The position numbers were made by a program, and so were the translations under genes. Below, piece after piece: positions 1 to 5,904 of a DNA stretch of 17,381 nucleotides; within the stretch, counting starts at the first letter, position 1; the number at the start of each line of letters is the position of its first letter. The stretch lies in contig JAPKAJ010000017.1 of the NCBI GenBank assembly GCA_028825345.1, positions 1 through 17,381 of the forward strand. The letters run 5' to 3'. Origin of the DNA: Arenicellales bacterium (GTDB lineage: Bacteria > Pseudomonadota > Gammaproteobacteria > Arenicellales > UBA868). The notes below the pieces were generated by a model, which worked only from the letters and a program-made list of their open reading frames with translations, made no database searches and had not been told where the DNA came from.

Positions 1-64
1 CGGGCTTCGACCGCTGACGCCATACAACAGACCTTGACCTGAATTTTTATCATCAACTCTCGCT

Positions 65-838
65 TTAAACGATCAGCTGCGGCAGTAATAACTCAATGTC
101 GCCCATGAGCACGGCATCGCCAAACTCATCCATCGCTGTGGGCTCCGCATTGATGATCACCACCCGCGCACCGGCCTTACGAGCCAGAGGCACCAAACCC
201 GCGACTGGAAAAACCGACAGCGTAGAGCCCACGGCCAGCAGCAGATCGCAGTCGTGGGCAGCCTGCTCGGCGCGGGCAAGATCTTTAGCCACCAGCGATT
301 GGCCAAAGGAGATCGTAGCGGATTTCAGGATTCCACCGCATTCGGGGCAATCAGGATCTTCTTCGCCATCGGCCAGACGCTTAAGCACAACGGCCATGGC
401 GACCCGGTAATTGCATTGCAGGCACGCGACCTGGCGCAGCGTGCCATGAATCTCGATTACTCGCTCATCGGCACTGCCCGCCAACTGATGCAGGCCATCG
501 ATATTCTGGGTCACCAGAGTGTGCAGACGGCCGCTTTGCTCGAGCCGCGCCAACGCATAATGCCCTGCCCCTGGGCTTGCCTGCCATACCGGCGAATCAC
601 GCCGCGCCTGCCAGGCCTTGCGCCGGATCGCCGGGTCGCTAACGTAATAACGAATATCCGAGAGTTTTTCCGCTTCCGGGTCGCGCGTCCACAACCCTTG
701 AGGCCCACGAAAATCAGGAATGCCCGAGGCCGTAGAGATACCGGCGCCGGTCAGTACCACCACTCGTGTGGCGCTTTCCAGCCAGGCGCTTATCTGCTCA
801 AGCGCCGGGGGTGTATCGTTAACGCGGGCCACAGTCAT
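65..838 (-). CDS. Sir2-family NAD+-dependent protein deacylase (sirtuin)
   Basis: A 257-residue protein, the usual length for a bacterial sirtuin. Sirtuins remove acyl groups from lysines on cytoplasmic proteins, using NAD+ and releasing nicotinamide and O-acyl-ADP-ribose. The NAD-binding motif GAGISTASGIPDFRG lies at residues 31-45, TQNIDGLH at 110-117 and the catalytic-histidine motif HGT at 131-133. Two zinc-binding CxxC pairs are at C139/C142 and C164/C167, and GSTLSVFPVA at 204-213 binds the ribose/adenine side. All catalytic features are intact. The ATG at 838 is preceded only by a weak ribosome site. The gene is last in a run of minus-strand genes but is separated from cysQ by 318 bases, so it probably has its own promoter. 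The acyl specificity and the protein substrates cannot be read from the sequence. The cobB-like role is inferred from the family. Confidence 0.93.
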   Translation of the reverse strand: MTVARVNDTPPALEQISAWLESATRVVVLTGAGISTASGIPDFRGPQGLWTRDPEAEKLSDIRYYVSDPAIRRKAWQARRDSPVWQASPGAGHYALARLEQSGRLHTLVTQNIDGLHQLAGSADERVIEIHGTLRQVACLQCNYRVAMAVVLKRLADGEEDPDCPECGGILKSATISFGQSLVAKDLARAEQAAHDCDLLLAVGSTLSVFPVAGLVPLARKAGARVVIINAEPTAMDEFGDAVLMGDIELLLPQLIV

Positions 839-1156
839 CGCAGGCGATTCATCAAAACCCAGAATTGAATTGACACAAGCAACACTTTATAGAAATAGTT
901 ATAGAAATAGAATCCCGATTATTGAAAGCCACATTGACTGGTGATTTTTTGCGCCGGTAAAGCCTCACGCCAGACACTGACCCTGCAAGCTATCGCATGA
1001 GTCGCCGCAACGAAAGATAGCAATTAAAGGCGCGCCAATCATCGATTTTAATAATAAAGGCAGTGGGCCTGATTAAAGACCGGCCAACCCGGTTTTCATA
1101 AACTCAAAACACTGTCAGGCGGGGAACGGCGATAAAGGAAAACTGTCTGATCTTTC
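839..1156. other. 318-base intergenic region between cysQ and the sirtuin gene
   Basis: No convincing coding region is visible. It holds a tandem 12-base direct repeat (887-910, listed separately) in the likely upstream region of the sirtuin gene. A short inverted repeat, ACCGG/CCGGT (1079-1083 and 1089-1093), is followed on the minus strand by CTTT and could be a weak terminator for the cysQ transcript. The six-base arms GCTATC and GATAGC (989-994 and 1016-1021) can also pair. None of these is strong on its own. Confidence 0.4.
887..910. repeat. Tandem 12-base direct repeat upstream of the sirtuin gene
   Basis: Two perfect head-to-tail copies of TTATAGAAATAG occupy 887-898 and 899-910. On the minus strand, the direction of the sirtuin gene, each copy reads CTATTTCTATAA and contains a TATAA element about 50-75 bases before the sirtuin start codon. 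It could be a duplicated -10 region or a duplicated binding site, or simply a slippage duplication in AT-rich DNA. Confidence 0.6.
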
Positions 1157-1933
1157 TTAACCCACAAACGAATCTGGTCTTACAATAAAAAATGGATTTA
1201 GCAGCGATTCCTTGGTGTTGTACTGCAAAGGTTTATCGCTATCGGCAATAACAATCTCGCCGCCTGCGGCCGTCACCACGGCATGTGCGGCGGCGGTATC
1301 CCACTCGGACGTAAGACCTAAACGCGGATAAATATGTGCTGCGCCTTCAGCCACCAGACACAATTTAAGGGAGCTGCCCATCGATACCATCTCATGCTTA
1401 CCCAGCGCCTCAAGAAACGAAACCAGTGAATCACCGGCATGTGAGCGACTGCCCACTACTTTCCAGATCTCGCCAGGTTGATGCGGTTTGACTTTGATCG
1501 CAACCGCATCCTCAATGGCCGATCCTTCCAGCTTAAACGCGCCCCTATCATCGCCGTAATAGGTCACATTCAGTACTGGTGCATAAACCACGCCCAGGAC
1601 TGCCTGATGATTCTCTACCAAGGCAATGTTGACCGTAAATTCGCCATTGCGCTTGATAAATTCCTTAGTCCCGTCAAGTGGGTCGACCAGCCAGTAGCGT
1701 GCCCATTGGCGACGCTCCTCCCAACTGATAGCGGCCGCTTCCTCGGACAATACGGGGATTGATGAATCTAACTGGGTCAGCCCTCCAACAATCTCGTGAT
1801 GCGCGGCCAGATCGGCTTCTGTCAGCGGGCTATCATCTGACTTAAGCCGTGTACCAAAATCATCACGCGCATAGACCTTTAGAATCTTGGATCCCGCTGT
1901 GCGAGCCACATCGACAACTGCCTGCATATCCAT
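1157..1933 (-). CDS. cysQ: 3'(2'),5'-bisphosphate nucleotidase CysQ
   Basis: A 258-residue member of the lithium-sensitive inositol-monophosphatase superfamily. CysQ removes the 3'-phosphate of PAP (and can act on PAPS), clearing the inhibitory by-product of PAPS-dependent sulfotransferases and PAPS reductase in the cytoplasm. The metal-binding signature is visible as SEE at residues 63-65, VDPLDGTKEF at 83-92 and EWDTAAAHAV at 210-219; GSRSH at 161-165 is also family-typical. The start at 1933 lies three bases after the stop of the ATP sulfurylase/APS kinase gene, with AGAGGA inside the end of that gene as ribosome site. A second ATG two codons in (1927) is an alternative start. The tight spacing shows co-transcription with the PAPS-making enzyme, supporting PAP phosphatase over a generic inositol phosphatase. 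Confidence 0.92.
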   Translation of the reverse strand: MDMQAVVDVARTAGSKILKVYARDDFGTRLKSDDSPLTEADLAAHHEIVGGLTQLDSSIPVLSEEAAAISWEERRQWARYWLVDPLDGTKEFIKRNGEFTVNIALVENHQAVLGVVYAPVLNVTYYGDDRGAFKLEGSAIEDAVAIKVKPHQPGEIWKVVGSRSHAGDSLVSFLEALGKHEMVSMGSSLKLCLVAEGAAHIYPRLGLTSEWDTAAAHAVVTAAGGEIVIADSDKPLQYNTKESLLNPFFIVRPDSFVG

Positions 1934-1936
1934 GGC

Positions 1937-3671
1937 TCAAAATTCCTCTTTATCGCTACCCAGAAAACCTTCTCTGATCAGGTAGAGCATGATTTTCTGA
2001 GCTTGCTCCATTGGCGTGCCCTGGCTGGTGTCGACTCTTAACTCCGGGTGCTCTGGCTCGTCGTAAGGATCGCTGATGCCGGTAAATTCCGGAATAATGC
2101 CTTGCCTTGCCTTGGCATACAGGCCCTTTCTGTCTCTCGCCTCACAGACCTTAAGCGGTGTAGAGACATGTATTTCGATAAATGCACCGTGCTGATCAAT
2201 CAGTTCACGCGCGCCTCGGCGCATCTGTGTATAGGGCGCGATCGGTGCGCAGATGGCAATACCGCCATTTTTTGTTATCTCATTGGCAACAAAACTGATG
2301 CGACGAATATTCAGGTTTCGGTGTTCTTTTGAGAATCCCAATTCACTGGACAGATTCAAACGCACCACATCGCCATCGAGCAAGGTGACCGGGCGACCCC
2401 CTTCTTCAATCAGGCGTGAATGGATCATGCGCGCCAAGGTGGATTTGCCCGACCCTGACAGGCCGGTAAAAAACAACGTGAAGCCAATCTTCTCGCGAGA
2501 TGGATAAACGGCGGCCAACTCCCGCTCAATATCCGGGTAGGTAAACCACTCAGGCAAAGACTCTCCCTTAAGCAAGCGCTGCCGCATCTGTCTGCGCGTT
2601 AAAGACAAAACCTCTTCACCCGATTGACCGATCTTTTGCTTTGGCAGGAACATTTTCCTGGAGGGGGCATACACGTATTCATCCGTGGGCACCATGGTGA
2701 TCCCAAGTTTGTCCTGATAAGCAGATACCAGTTGCTGGGCCGCAAACGGCTCGTAAAATCCAGCCTCTTCAACATCTTTGGGCGATGCGTGTTGCGGCCC
2801 AACGATCAGGTGAGAGCACCCGTAGTTCTGGTTGATGATCGCGTGCCATAACGCTTCTTTAGGTCCGGCTGAGCGCCGTGACAACGGCAGCAACGACAAT
2901 ATGCCCAATTGATGCGGATATTTACGCACAATCTCGCGGTAACCCCGCACCCGGGCAAAACGATTCATATCCCCTGGCTGGTCCTCACCCAATAATGGGT
3001 GGATGAGAATATTGGCCTGGATTTCTCTGGCGACATCGACGGTAACCTGACGCTGCAAACGATGCATCGGCTCACTGGTGGTAAAGGCGACTACGTTGGT
3101 CCAGCCCATGCGCTGGAAATGCTCGCGTAATTCCTGTGGCGTATTGCGGGCGAATTCAAAATCAAAATGAAGCGGCAGTTCTAAACCCTTGACCTTGCCG
3201 GACAGGCATACAGAGTGTCGGTTTTCCATAAACAACCTGACACCTGGATGTGCGAGGGAGGTTGTGCCATAGACAGACTGGGCTTCTTGTTGAATATCAA
3301 CCTGCCAGATCTCACTGACCTCCAGCACCGCTAGCATGAGGCCCTCATGATCGCGTAAAGCAATATGGTTACCCGGTTGCAGATTTTCGGCAAATTCGAA
3401 AGAGACATCCAGGCAAACCGGCATGGGAAACAACGTGCCATCCGCTAACCGCATGTCGGATAAGACCGAACGATAATCCGCTTCGGTCATATAGCCGTCA
3501 AGCGGCGAAAAACCACCATTTAAGATCAGTTCAAGTTCGTTAACCTGGCGCTCAGACAGCGTTAGCGATGTCCACTCCAGGGCCTTGGCCTTGAGTTGCT
3601 CTGCCTCTTTTTCAGAAGCCAGTAGATGTTTTAGTTCACCGCCATGGGGGGGGGATCTGACTTGAGGGCAT
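1937..3671 (-). CDS. Bifunctional sulfate adenylyltransferase/adenylylsulfate kinase, frame interrupted near the N-terminus
   Basis: The enzyme makes APS from sulfate and ATP and then phosphorylates it to PAPS. The uninterrupted part starts at an internal ATG (3490, 517 residues), but the same frame continues upstream with family-typical sequence (PHGGEL, then SPLDGY just before that ATG) and no usable start. A run of nine G at 3646-3654 separates this from an ATG at 3671. With eight G the ATG would read straight through and give 577 residues, the expected length. In 517-residue numbering, the APS kinase half (about 335-517) is canonical: P-loop GLSGSGKS at 343-350, DGDVVR at 372-377, KGLYAKARQG at 455-464. 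The ATP sulfurylase half has altered active-site motifs: TTSEPMHRLQ (137-146) where QTRNPxHxxH is expected, GPQHA (231-235) for GRDHA, and SLT for SGT. APS kinase activity is well supported; sulfurylase activity is uncertain. It lies three bases before cysQ. Confidence 0.85.
3646..3654. repeat. Nine-G homopolymer tract inside the sulfurylase/APS kinase gene
   Basis: Nine consecutive G (nine C on the coding strand) fall within the codons just before the conserved PHGGEL motif. Eight would join the upstream ATG (3671) to the conserved frame; nine takes that ATG to a stop after 13 codons. The tract is either an assembly/sequencing length error or a true slippery site. Confidence 0.85.
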
Positions 3672-3673
3672 TA

Positions 3674-3889
3674 GATTTTTCCCGGCTTGAAATGTTGTTC
3701 AGTTACGTAATATTCAGCACAAAACATGCTCGGTGCCACAATACCACCGTGGCCGACAATGAAAAGGCGAGGGACCGCCGGGTTATCGCCCTGACCTGAG
3801 CGTTCTCTGTTCAAGCACAAGCCACCCTAGCATGCCAGCCACAAGAAATACCACCGCGGGCCGATTTAAAGCGCGCCCAGGCGACAGAA
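3674..3889 (-). pseudogene. Coding-like debris between the sulfotransferase relic and the sulfurylase gene
   Basis: Two short reading frames look protein-like but have no complete gene. One runs through about 3783-3889 and encodes a hydrophobic tail (about PAVVFLVAGMLGWLVL followed by a basic end), ending with TAA at 3783; it resembles the last membrane helix of a transporter or glycosyltransferase. The second, 3674-3826, has no ATG near its beginning and ends in FKPGKI with a TAA that shares one base with the ATG at 3671. I do not recognise either. Taken with the truncated sulfotransferase, they suggest that deletions fused the ends of several genes here. Confidence 0.4.
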
Positions 3890-4020
3890 GGCGCCACCAG
3901 GGACATCATGCGGGTGAGAAGGTGCGCAGGATGGGGCGCTGCAATGCCGGCCTGCGCCAGCATCAGCCGAAGCAGGTTAGAACCCAAGCGCTGCTCACCA
4001 ACAATAAATACGGCTTTCAT
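3811..4020 (-). pseudogene. Truncated sulfotransferase (N-terminal fragment)
   Basis: The 69-residue frame begins MKAVFIVGEQRLGSNLLRLM and continues with AAPHPAHLL. This is the N-terminus of PAPS-dependent sulfotransferase-family proteins: a beta strand, then the P-loop-like 5'-phosphosulfate-binding motif (normally GxxRSGS/T-xLL; here the first S is replaced by L), then the APHPxH segment. Family members are usually around 300 residues, so over three quarters is missing. Similarity seems to stop near residue 43 (about position 3890), after which the frame runs into unrelated sequence and a TGA at 3811. It lies upstream of and on the same strand as the PAPS synthase and cysQ, which suggests that this operon once served a dedicated sulfotransferase. 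The identification is from pattern recognition of a short segment. Confidence 0.65.
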
Positions 4021-4158
4021 GCAATTGAATATAGCAGGTCAGAACATGTGCAACACACCATCCAGTGAGCCCAGCCACTAACCCAAAAGGATATGGCGTG
4101 ACGCAGATGAACTCATGTTTTGCTACAGTAAGCGCCCACACCAAAACGGGCACAAGCT

Positions 4159-4440
4159 ATGTATTATCGCGTAACGACTTATTCTTTTGATGCCGCACGG
4201 CGTGATGAGTTTCTGGAATTTGCTGATTCACTGCGTGACGAGTTGAGCGCTGTCGACGGCCTTGAGGCAGTACACACCGTAGAGATCGGCGAAGGTGAAG
4301 GAATGATCATCGCCCGCTATACCAGCGCCGGTGGCGCCGAAGAGGCACAGCCACAGATCCAGGGAATTATGGGCCGCATGGCACCGTTCCTGACATCGAT
4401 GCCCCAGGTGAGTGCCGGCGAAGTCATCTGGGAGATGTAA
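4159..4440 (+). CDS. Small dimeric alpha/beta-barrel protein (ABM/YgiN-like)
   Basis: A 93-residue protein whose pattern matches the ferredoxin-like fold of antibiotic-biosynthesis-monooxygenase-type proteins: an N-terminal strand (YYRVTTYSF), a charged amphipathic helix (about 13-32, RRDEFLEFADSLRDELSAV), a strand pair around HTVEIGEGEGMIIARY, a second helix (59-78), and a last strand ending EVIWEM. Such proteins form dimeric barrels; some are cofactor-free monooxygenases or haem-degrading enzymes, but many have no known role. No catalytic residues can be assigned. No strong ribosome site precedes the ATG. It stands alone on the plus strand and is followed by tandem terminators at 4589-4645. 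Confidence 0.65.
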   Translation: MYYRVTTYSFDAARRDEFLEFADSLRDELSAVDGLEAVHTVEIGEGEGMIIARYTSAGGAEEAQPQIQGIMGRMAPFLTSMPQVSAGEVIWEM

Positions 4441-4474
4441 CAACATCCCGCTGCCGTTAAGCCCAACAAATAAC

Positions 4475-4581
4475 AGGAGGCTTTGATGCCCACCCACTGA
4501 GAGCACGCCACGCGACAGCAATCACGCGGCGTAGACGTGGTGATGCGCATACTGGGCGCTCTAGATCTCAGCGCAACATAG
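4475..4581 (+). other. Perfect Shine-Dalgarno plus four-codon ORF, with an open continuation after TGA
   Basis: AGGAGG at 4475-4480 is well placed before ATG at 4486, but translation gives only M-P-T-H before TGA (4498). In the same frame the sequence then stays open for 26 more codons and ends with TAG at 4579, eight bases before a terminator. This may be the start and end of a decayed small gene, a leader-like mini-ORF, or chance. I do not recognise the encoded residues. Confidence 0.35.
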
Positions 4582-4588
4582 ACTCGGA

Positions 4589-4610
4589 CCCCGCCATCGG
4601 CGGGGTTTTT
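4589..4610 (+). terminator. Rho-independent terminator after the ABM-like gene
   Basis: CCCCGCC (4589-4595), a three-base loop, the exact complement GGCGGGG (4599-4605), then TTTTT. It ends the plus-strand transcript carrying the ABM-like gene. Confidence 0.9.
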
Positions 4611-4623
4611 ATTGCCCGAGCCC

Positions 4624-4645
4624 CAGCGCTTTGGGCGCTGCTTTT
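4624..4645 (+). terminator. Second, tandem rho-independent terminator
   Basis: CAGCGC (4624-4629), loop TTTGG, GCGCTG (4635-4640), then CTTTT. It lies 14 bases after the first terminator and reaches into the stop codon of the convergent flavodoxin-like gene. Together they insulate the two converging transcripts. Confidence 0.7.
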
Positions 4646-5111
4646 AAAAAATTCCCGCATCCAGGCCTGCCGTCATAGTCGCGCCTAACTCGCGGCACTG
4701 GCCTACAAAATCCTCGTGCCATGGGCCTTTACAGACCAGTGCTTCTTGTACCGCCCGCCAGCCCAGGCCCGAGGCTATGGATTCGACCGCGCGGCGGGTA
4801 CCAGTACCGTCGAGCCCGGCACGGATACACAGCGCATAAGGCAAGCCGCCGGTGTGCTCAAGGCAGGGGTTATAAGTGCGGTCGAAAAAATCTTTCAGTG
4901 CGCCGCTCATGTAACCCAGGTTCTCGGTGGTGCCCAGTATCAGCGCGTGGGCTTTGATCACATCTTCAGCGCTGGTATCGAAAGGGCTCTTGAGGATCAG
5001 CTCAACAACGTCGGATTGAACTGACTGGGCGCCCTCTTTAATGGCCTCACGCAGGCGCACGGTGTTCGGCGAAGGGGCGTGCGCCACCACCAGTAATCGT
5101 TTAGCACTCAT
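4644..5111 (-). CDS. Flavodoxin-like NAD(P)H-dependent oxidoreductase
   Basis: A 155-residue single-domain protein of the flavodoxin/NADPH-dependent FMN reductase fold. The first strand LLVVAHAPSPNTVRLREAI (residues 5-23) carries the phosphate-binding loop for FMN. The segment ALILGTTENLGYMSGALKDF (about 56-75) is the second FMN loop, with the N-x-G-Y-x-S-G-x-x-K-D-F pattern typical of this family. The C-terminal part forms the last strands and helix. Such proteins reduce FMN or quinones or act as electron carriers; the substrate is not deducible. It is transcribed alone, converging with the ABM-like gene. No strong ribosome site is visible before the ATG at 5111. Confidence 0.8.
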   Translation of the reverse strand: MSAKRLLVVAHAPSPNTVRLREAIKEGAQSVQSDVVELILKSPFDTSAEDVIKAHALILGTTENLGYMSGALKDFFDRTYNPCLEHTGGLPYALCIRAGLDGTGTRRAVESIASGLGWRAVQEALVCKGPWHEDFVGQCRELGATMTAGLDAGIF

Positions 5112-5500
5112 GGTAGAACCATTGTGGGCGCACCTACCGGTGCAGGCAAGTCACCCGGTGCAAAGAACCCTGATGCTCGCCAACAGGCCCATTACCCACT
5201 GATAACGCGGTGCCTTTTTAAAACGAGCGCTGAAGAAAAGTCCCGGGGCTGGCCCGGGACAAATTACCGAGGAGGAAGGAGGATGTACAACTAGACTTCT
5301 ATATTATCAAAAAAGACCATAAATTTCATCAAAAAATTCTGAATTTTCTCTTTGTTTTTAATATCTTCCGATCGAAACTCAGTATCCGGAAATACATCAA
5401 TCACTTATAGAAAAAAGCTGGAAATGACTTAACCCAGGCGGGGCATATTCAGCCCTACGCAAGCCTAGCAAGCCGGGCGAGCCTTTCTTAATTGGGAATT
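5112..5500. other. Long intergenic stretch, AT-rich in its middle, without an intact gene
   Basis: No intact coding region is seen. From left to right it holds two copies of CCGGTGCA (near 5138 and 5154), a strong hairpin (5240-5260), a purine run GAGGAGGAAGGAGG (5269-5282) touching an ATG that gives only M-Y-N before TAG (5283-5294), and an AT-rich stretch of about 120 bases. The hairpin plus purine run looks like the 5' leader and ribosome site of a gene whose body has been lost. Confidence 0.45.
5236..5260 (-). terminator. Strong hairpin with T-tail on the minus strand
   Basis: Arms GTCCCGGG (5240-5247) and CCCGGGAC (5253-5260) pair perfectly around a five-base loop. On the minus strand the hairpin is followed by TTTTCTTC, as in an intrinsic terminator, and would stop transcripts arriving from the ABC exporter side. 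On the plus strand the same hairpin precedes the purine-rich run at 5269-5282 and could act as a leader structure instead. Confidence 0.55.
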
Positions 5501-5600
5501 AATGTGACGGTGCGCACAGACTGCGCAGCCGTGCCGAGCCAAAATGCACTCACTCCTCCTCCAATGAGTTACTTGCCCGGGTCCGCCCGGGCTTTTCTTT
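5500..5600 (+). ncRNA. Candidate small RNA with an anti-Shine-Dalgarno loop
   Basis: Three consecutive structures point to an RNA of about 100 bases. First, a ten-base-pair stem with one bulge: ACGGTGCGCA (5507-5516) against TGCGCA-G-CCGT (5522-5532). Second, a five-base-pair stem ACTCA/TGAGT (5548-5552 and 5565-5569) holding CTCCTCCTCCAA in its loop; CUCCUCC is complementary to ribosome-binding sites. Third, a terminator: GCCCGGG (5575-5581), four-base loop, CCCGGGC (5586-5592), then TTTTCTTT. Known regulatory RNAs such as the Rhodobacter CcsR group carry CCUCCUCCC in hairpin loops. No clear promoter is seen; the 5' end is a guess. The loop can also pair with GAGGAGGA at 5269-5276. Confidence 0.55.
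5575..5600 (+). terminator. Rho-independent terminator of the candidate small RNA
   Basis: A seven-base-pair all-GC stem (GCCCGGG/CCCGGGC) with loop TCCG is followed by TTTTCTTT. There is no gene directly before it on the plus strand, which is why a small RNA is proposed. Confidence 0.85.
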
Positions 5601-5646
5601 GGCAAGCACTTTAACGGCATGCAAAACGAGGACACGAAATACCAGT

Positions 5647-5793
5647 AGAGTTAATTTGGGCTACCTTGAAGAAAAACAAAAGAGCATCGGCGAGATCACC
5701 TTTCTGCTGGGCTATACCGAACCTGCCAACTTCGGCAGATCGTTCAAGAAGTGGACAGGTAAAACCGGGGGGGAGTACCGCGAGTCGCTGTGA
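5647..5793 (+). pseudogene. C-terminal fragment of an AraC-family regulator
   Basis: About 48 residues match the second helix-turn-helix of AraC/XylS regulators: YLEEKQKSIGEITFLLGYTE, then PANFGRSFKKWTGKTGGEYR. The first helix-turn-helix and the whole sensing domain are missing. The frame extends upstream only to a TTG beside the terminator, through sequence that does not resemble the family, so the start is not meaningful. It is almost certainly the end of a regulator gene removed by deletion or rearrangement. The lost regulator could have controlled a neighbour, but nothing shows which. Confidence 0.85.
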
Positions 5794-5806
5794 GGGAAAA
5801 GCCTCG

Positions 5807-5823
5807 GCACTTTGAGAGTGCCG
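5807..5823 (-). terminator. Possible terminator downstream of the ABC exporter gene
   Basis: GGCACT and AGTGCC pair around a five-base loop (5807-5823). On the minus strand the stem is followed by GAGGCTTTTCC, a weak T-tract. It is the best terminator candidate downstream of the exporter, about 80 bases after its stop. Confidence 0.4.
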
Positions 5824-5831
5824 GCATCGAC

Positions 5832-5855
5832 ATCACATCATCACGATGATGTGAT
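5832..5855. repeat. Perfect 11-base inverted repeat (24-base palindrome)
   Basis: ATCACATCATC (5832-5842) and GATGATGTGAT (5845-5855) are exact reverse complements separated by AC. There is no T-tract on either side, so it does not look like an intrinsic terminator. It lies between the AraC remnant and the end of the exporter gene and may be a protein-binding site or an mRNA-stabilising hairpin. Confidence 0.7.
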
Positions 5856-5904
5856 CCCTAACTGTCATGCTCTTGGCTTTTTCGCGCCTCGATTACTTCC
5901 CGAC

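Noticed and set aside
254..868. 204-codon open frame on the plus strand across the sirtuin gene
   Set aside because: It is the antisense shadow of a gene with all sirtuin motifs; its own translation matches no pattern I know and has no ribosome site.
4486..4581. Selenoprotein reading TGA at 4498 as selenocysteine
   Set aside because: No recoding hairpin could be recognised right after the TGA, and no selenium genes are in the window; a decayed or chance frame is simpler.
5599..5793. Complete small regulator gene starting with TTG
   Set aside because: Only the last helix-turn-helix of an AraC protein is present and the first 16 codons come from terminator-adjacent sequence, so it was kept as a pseudogene.
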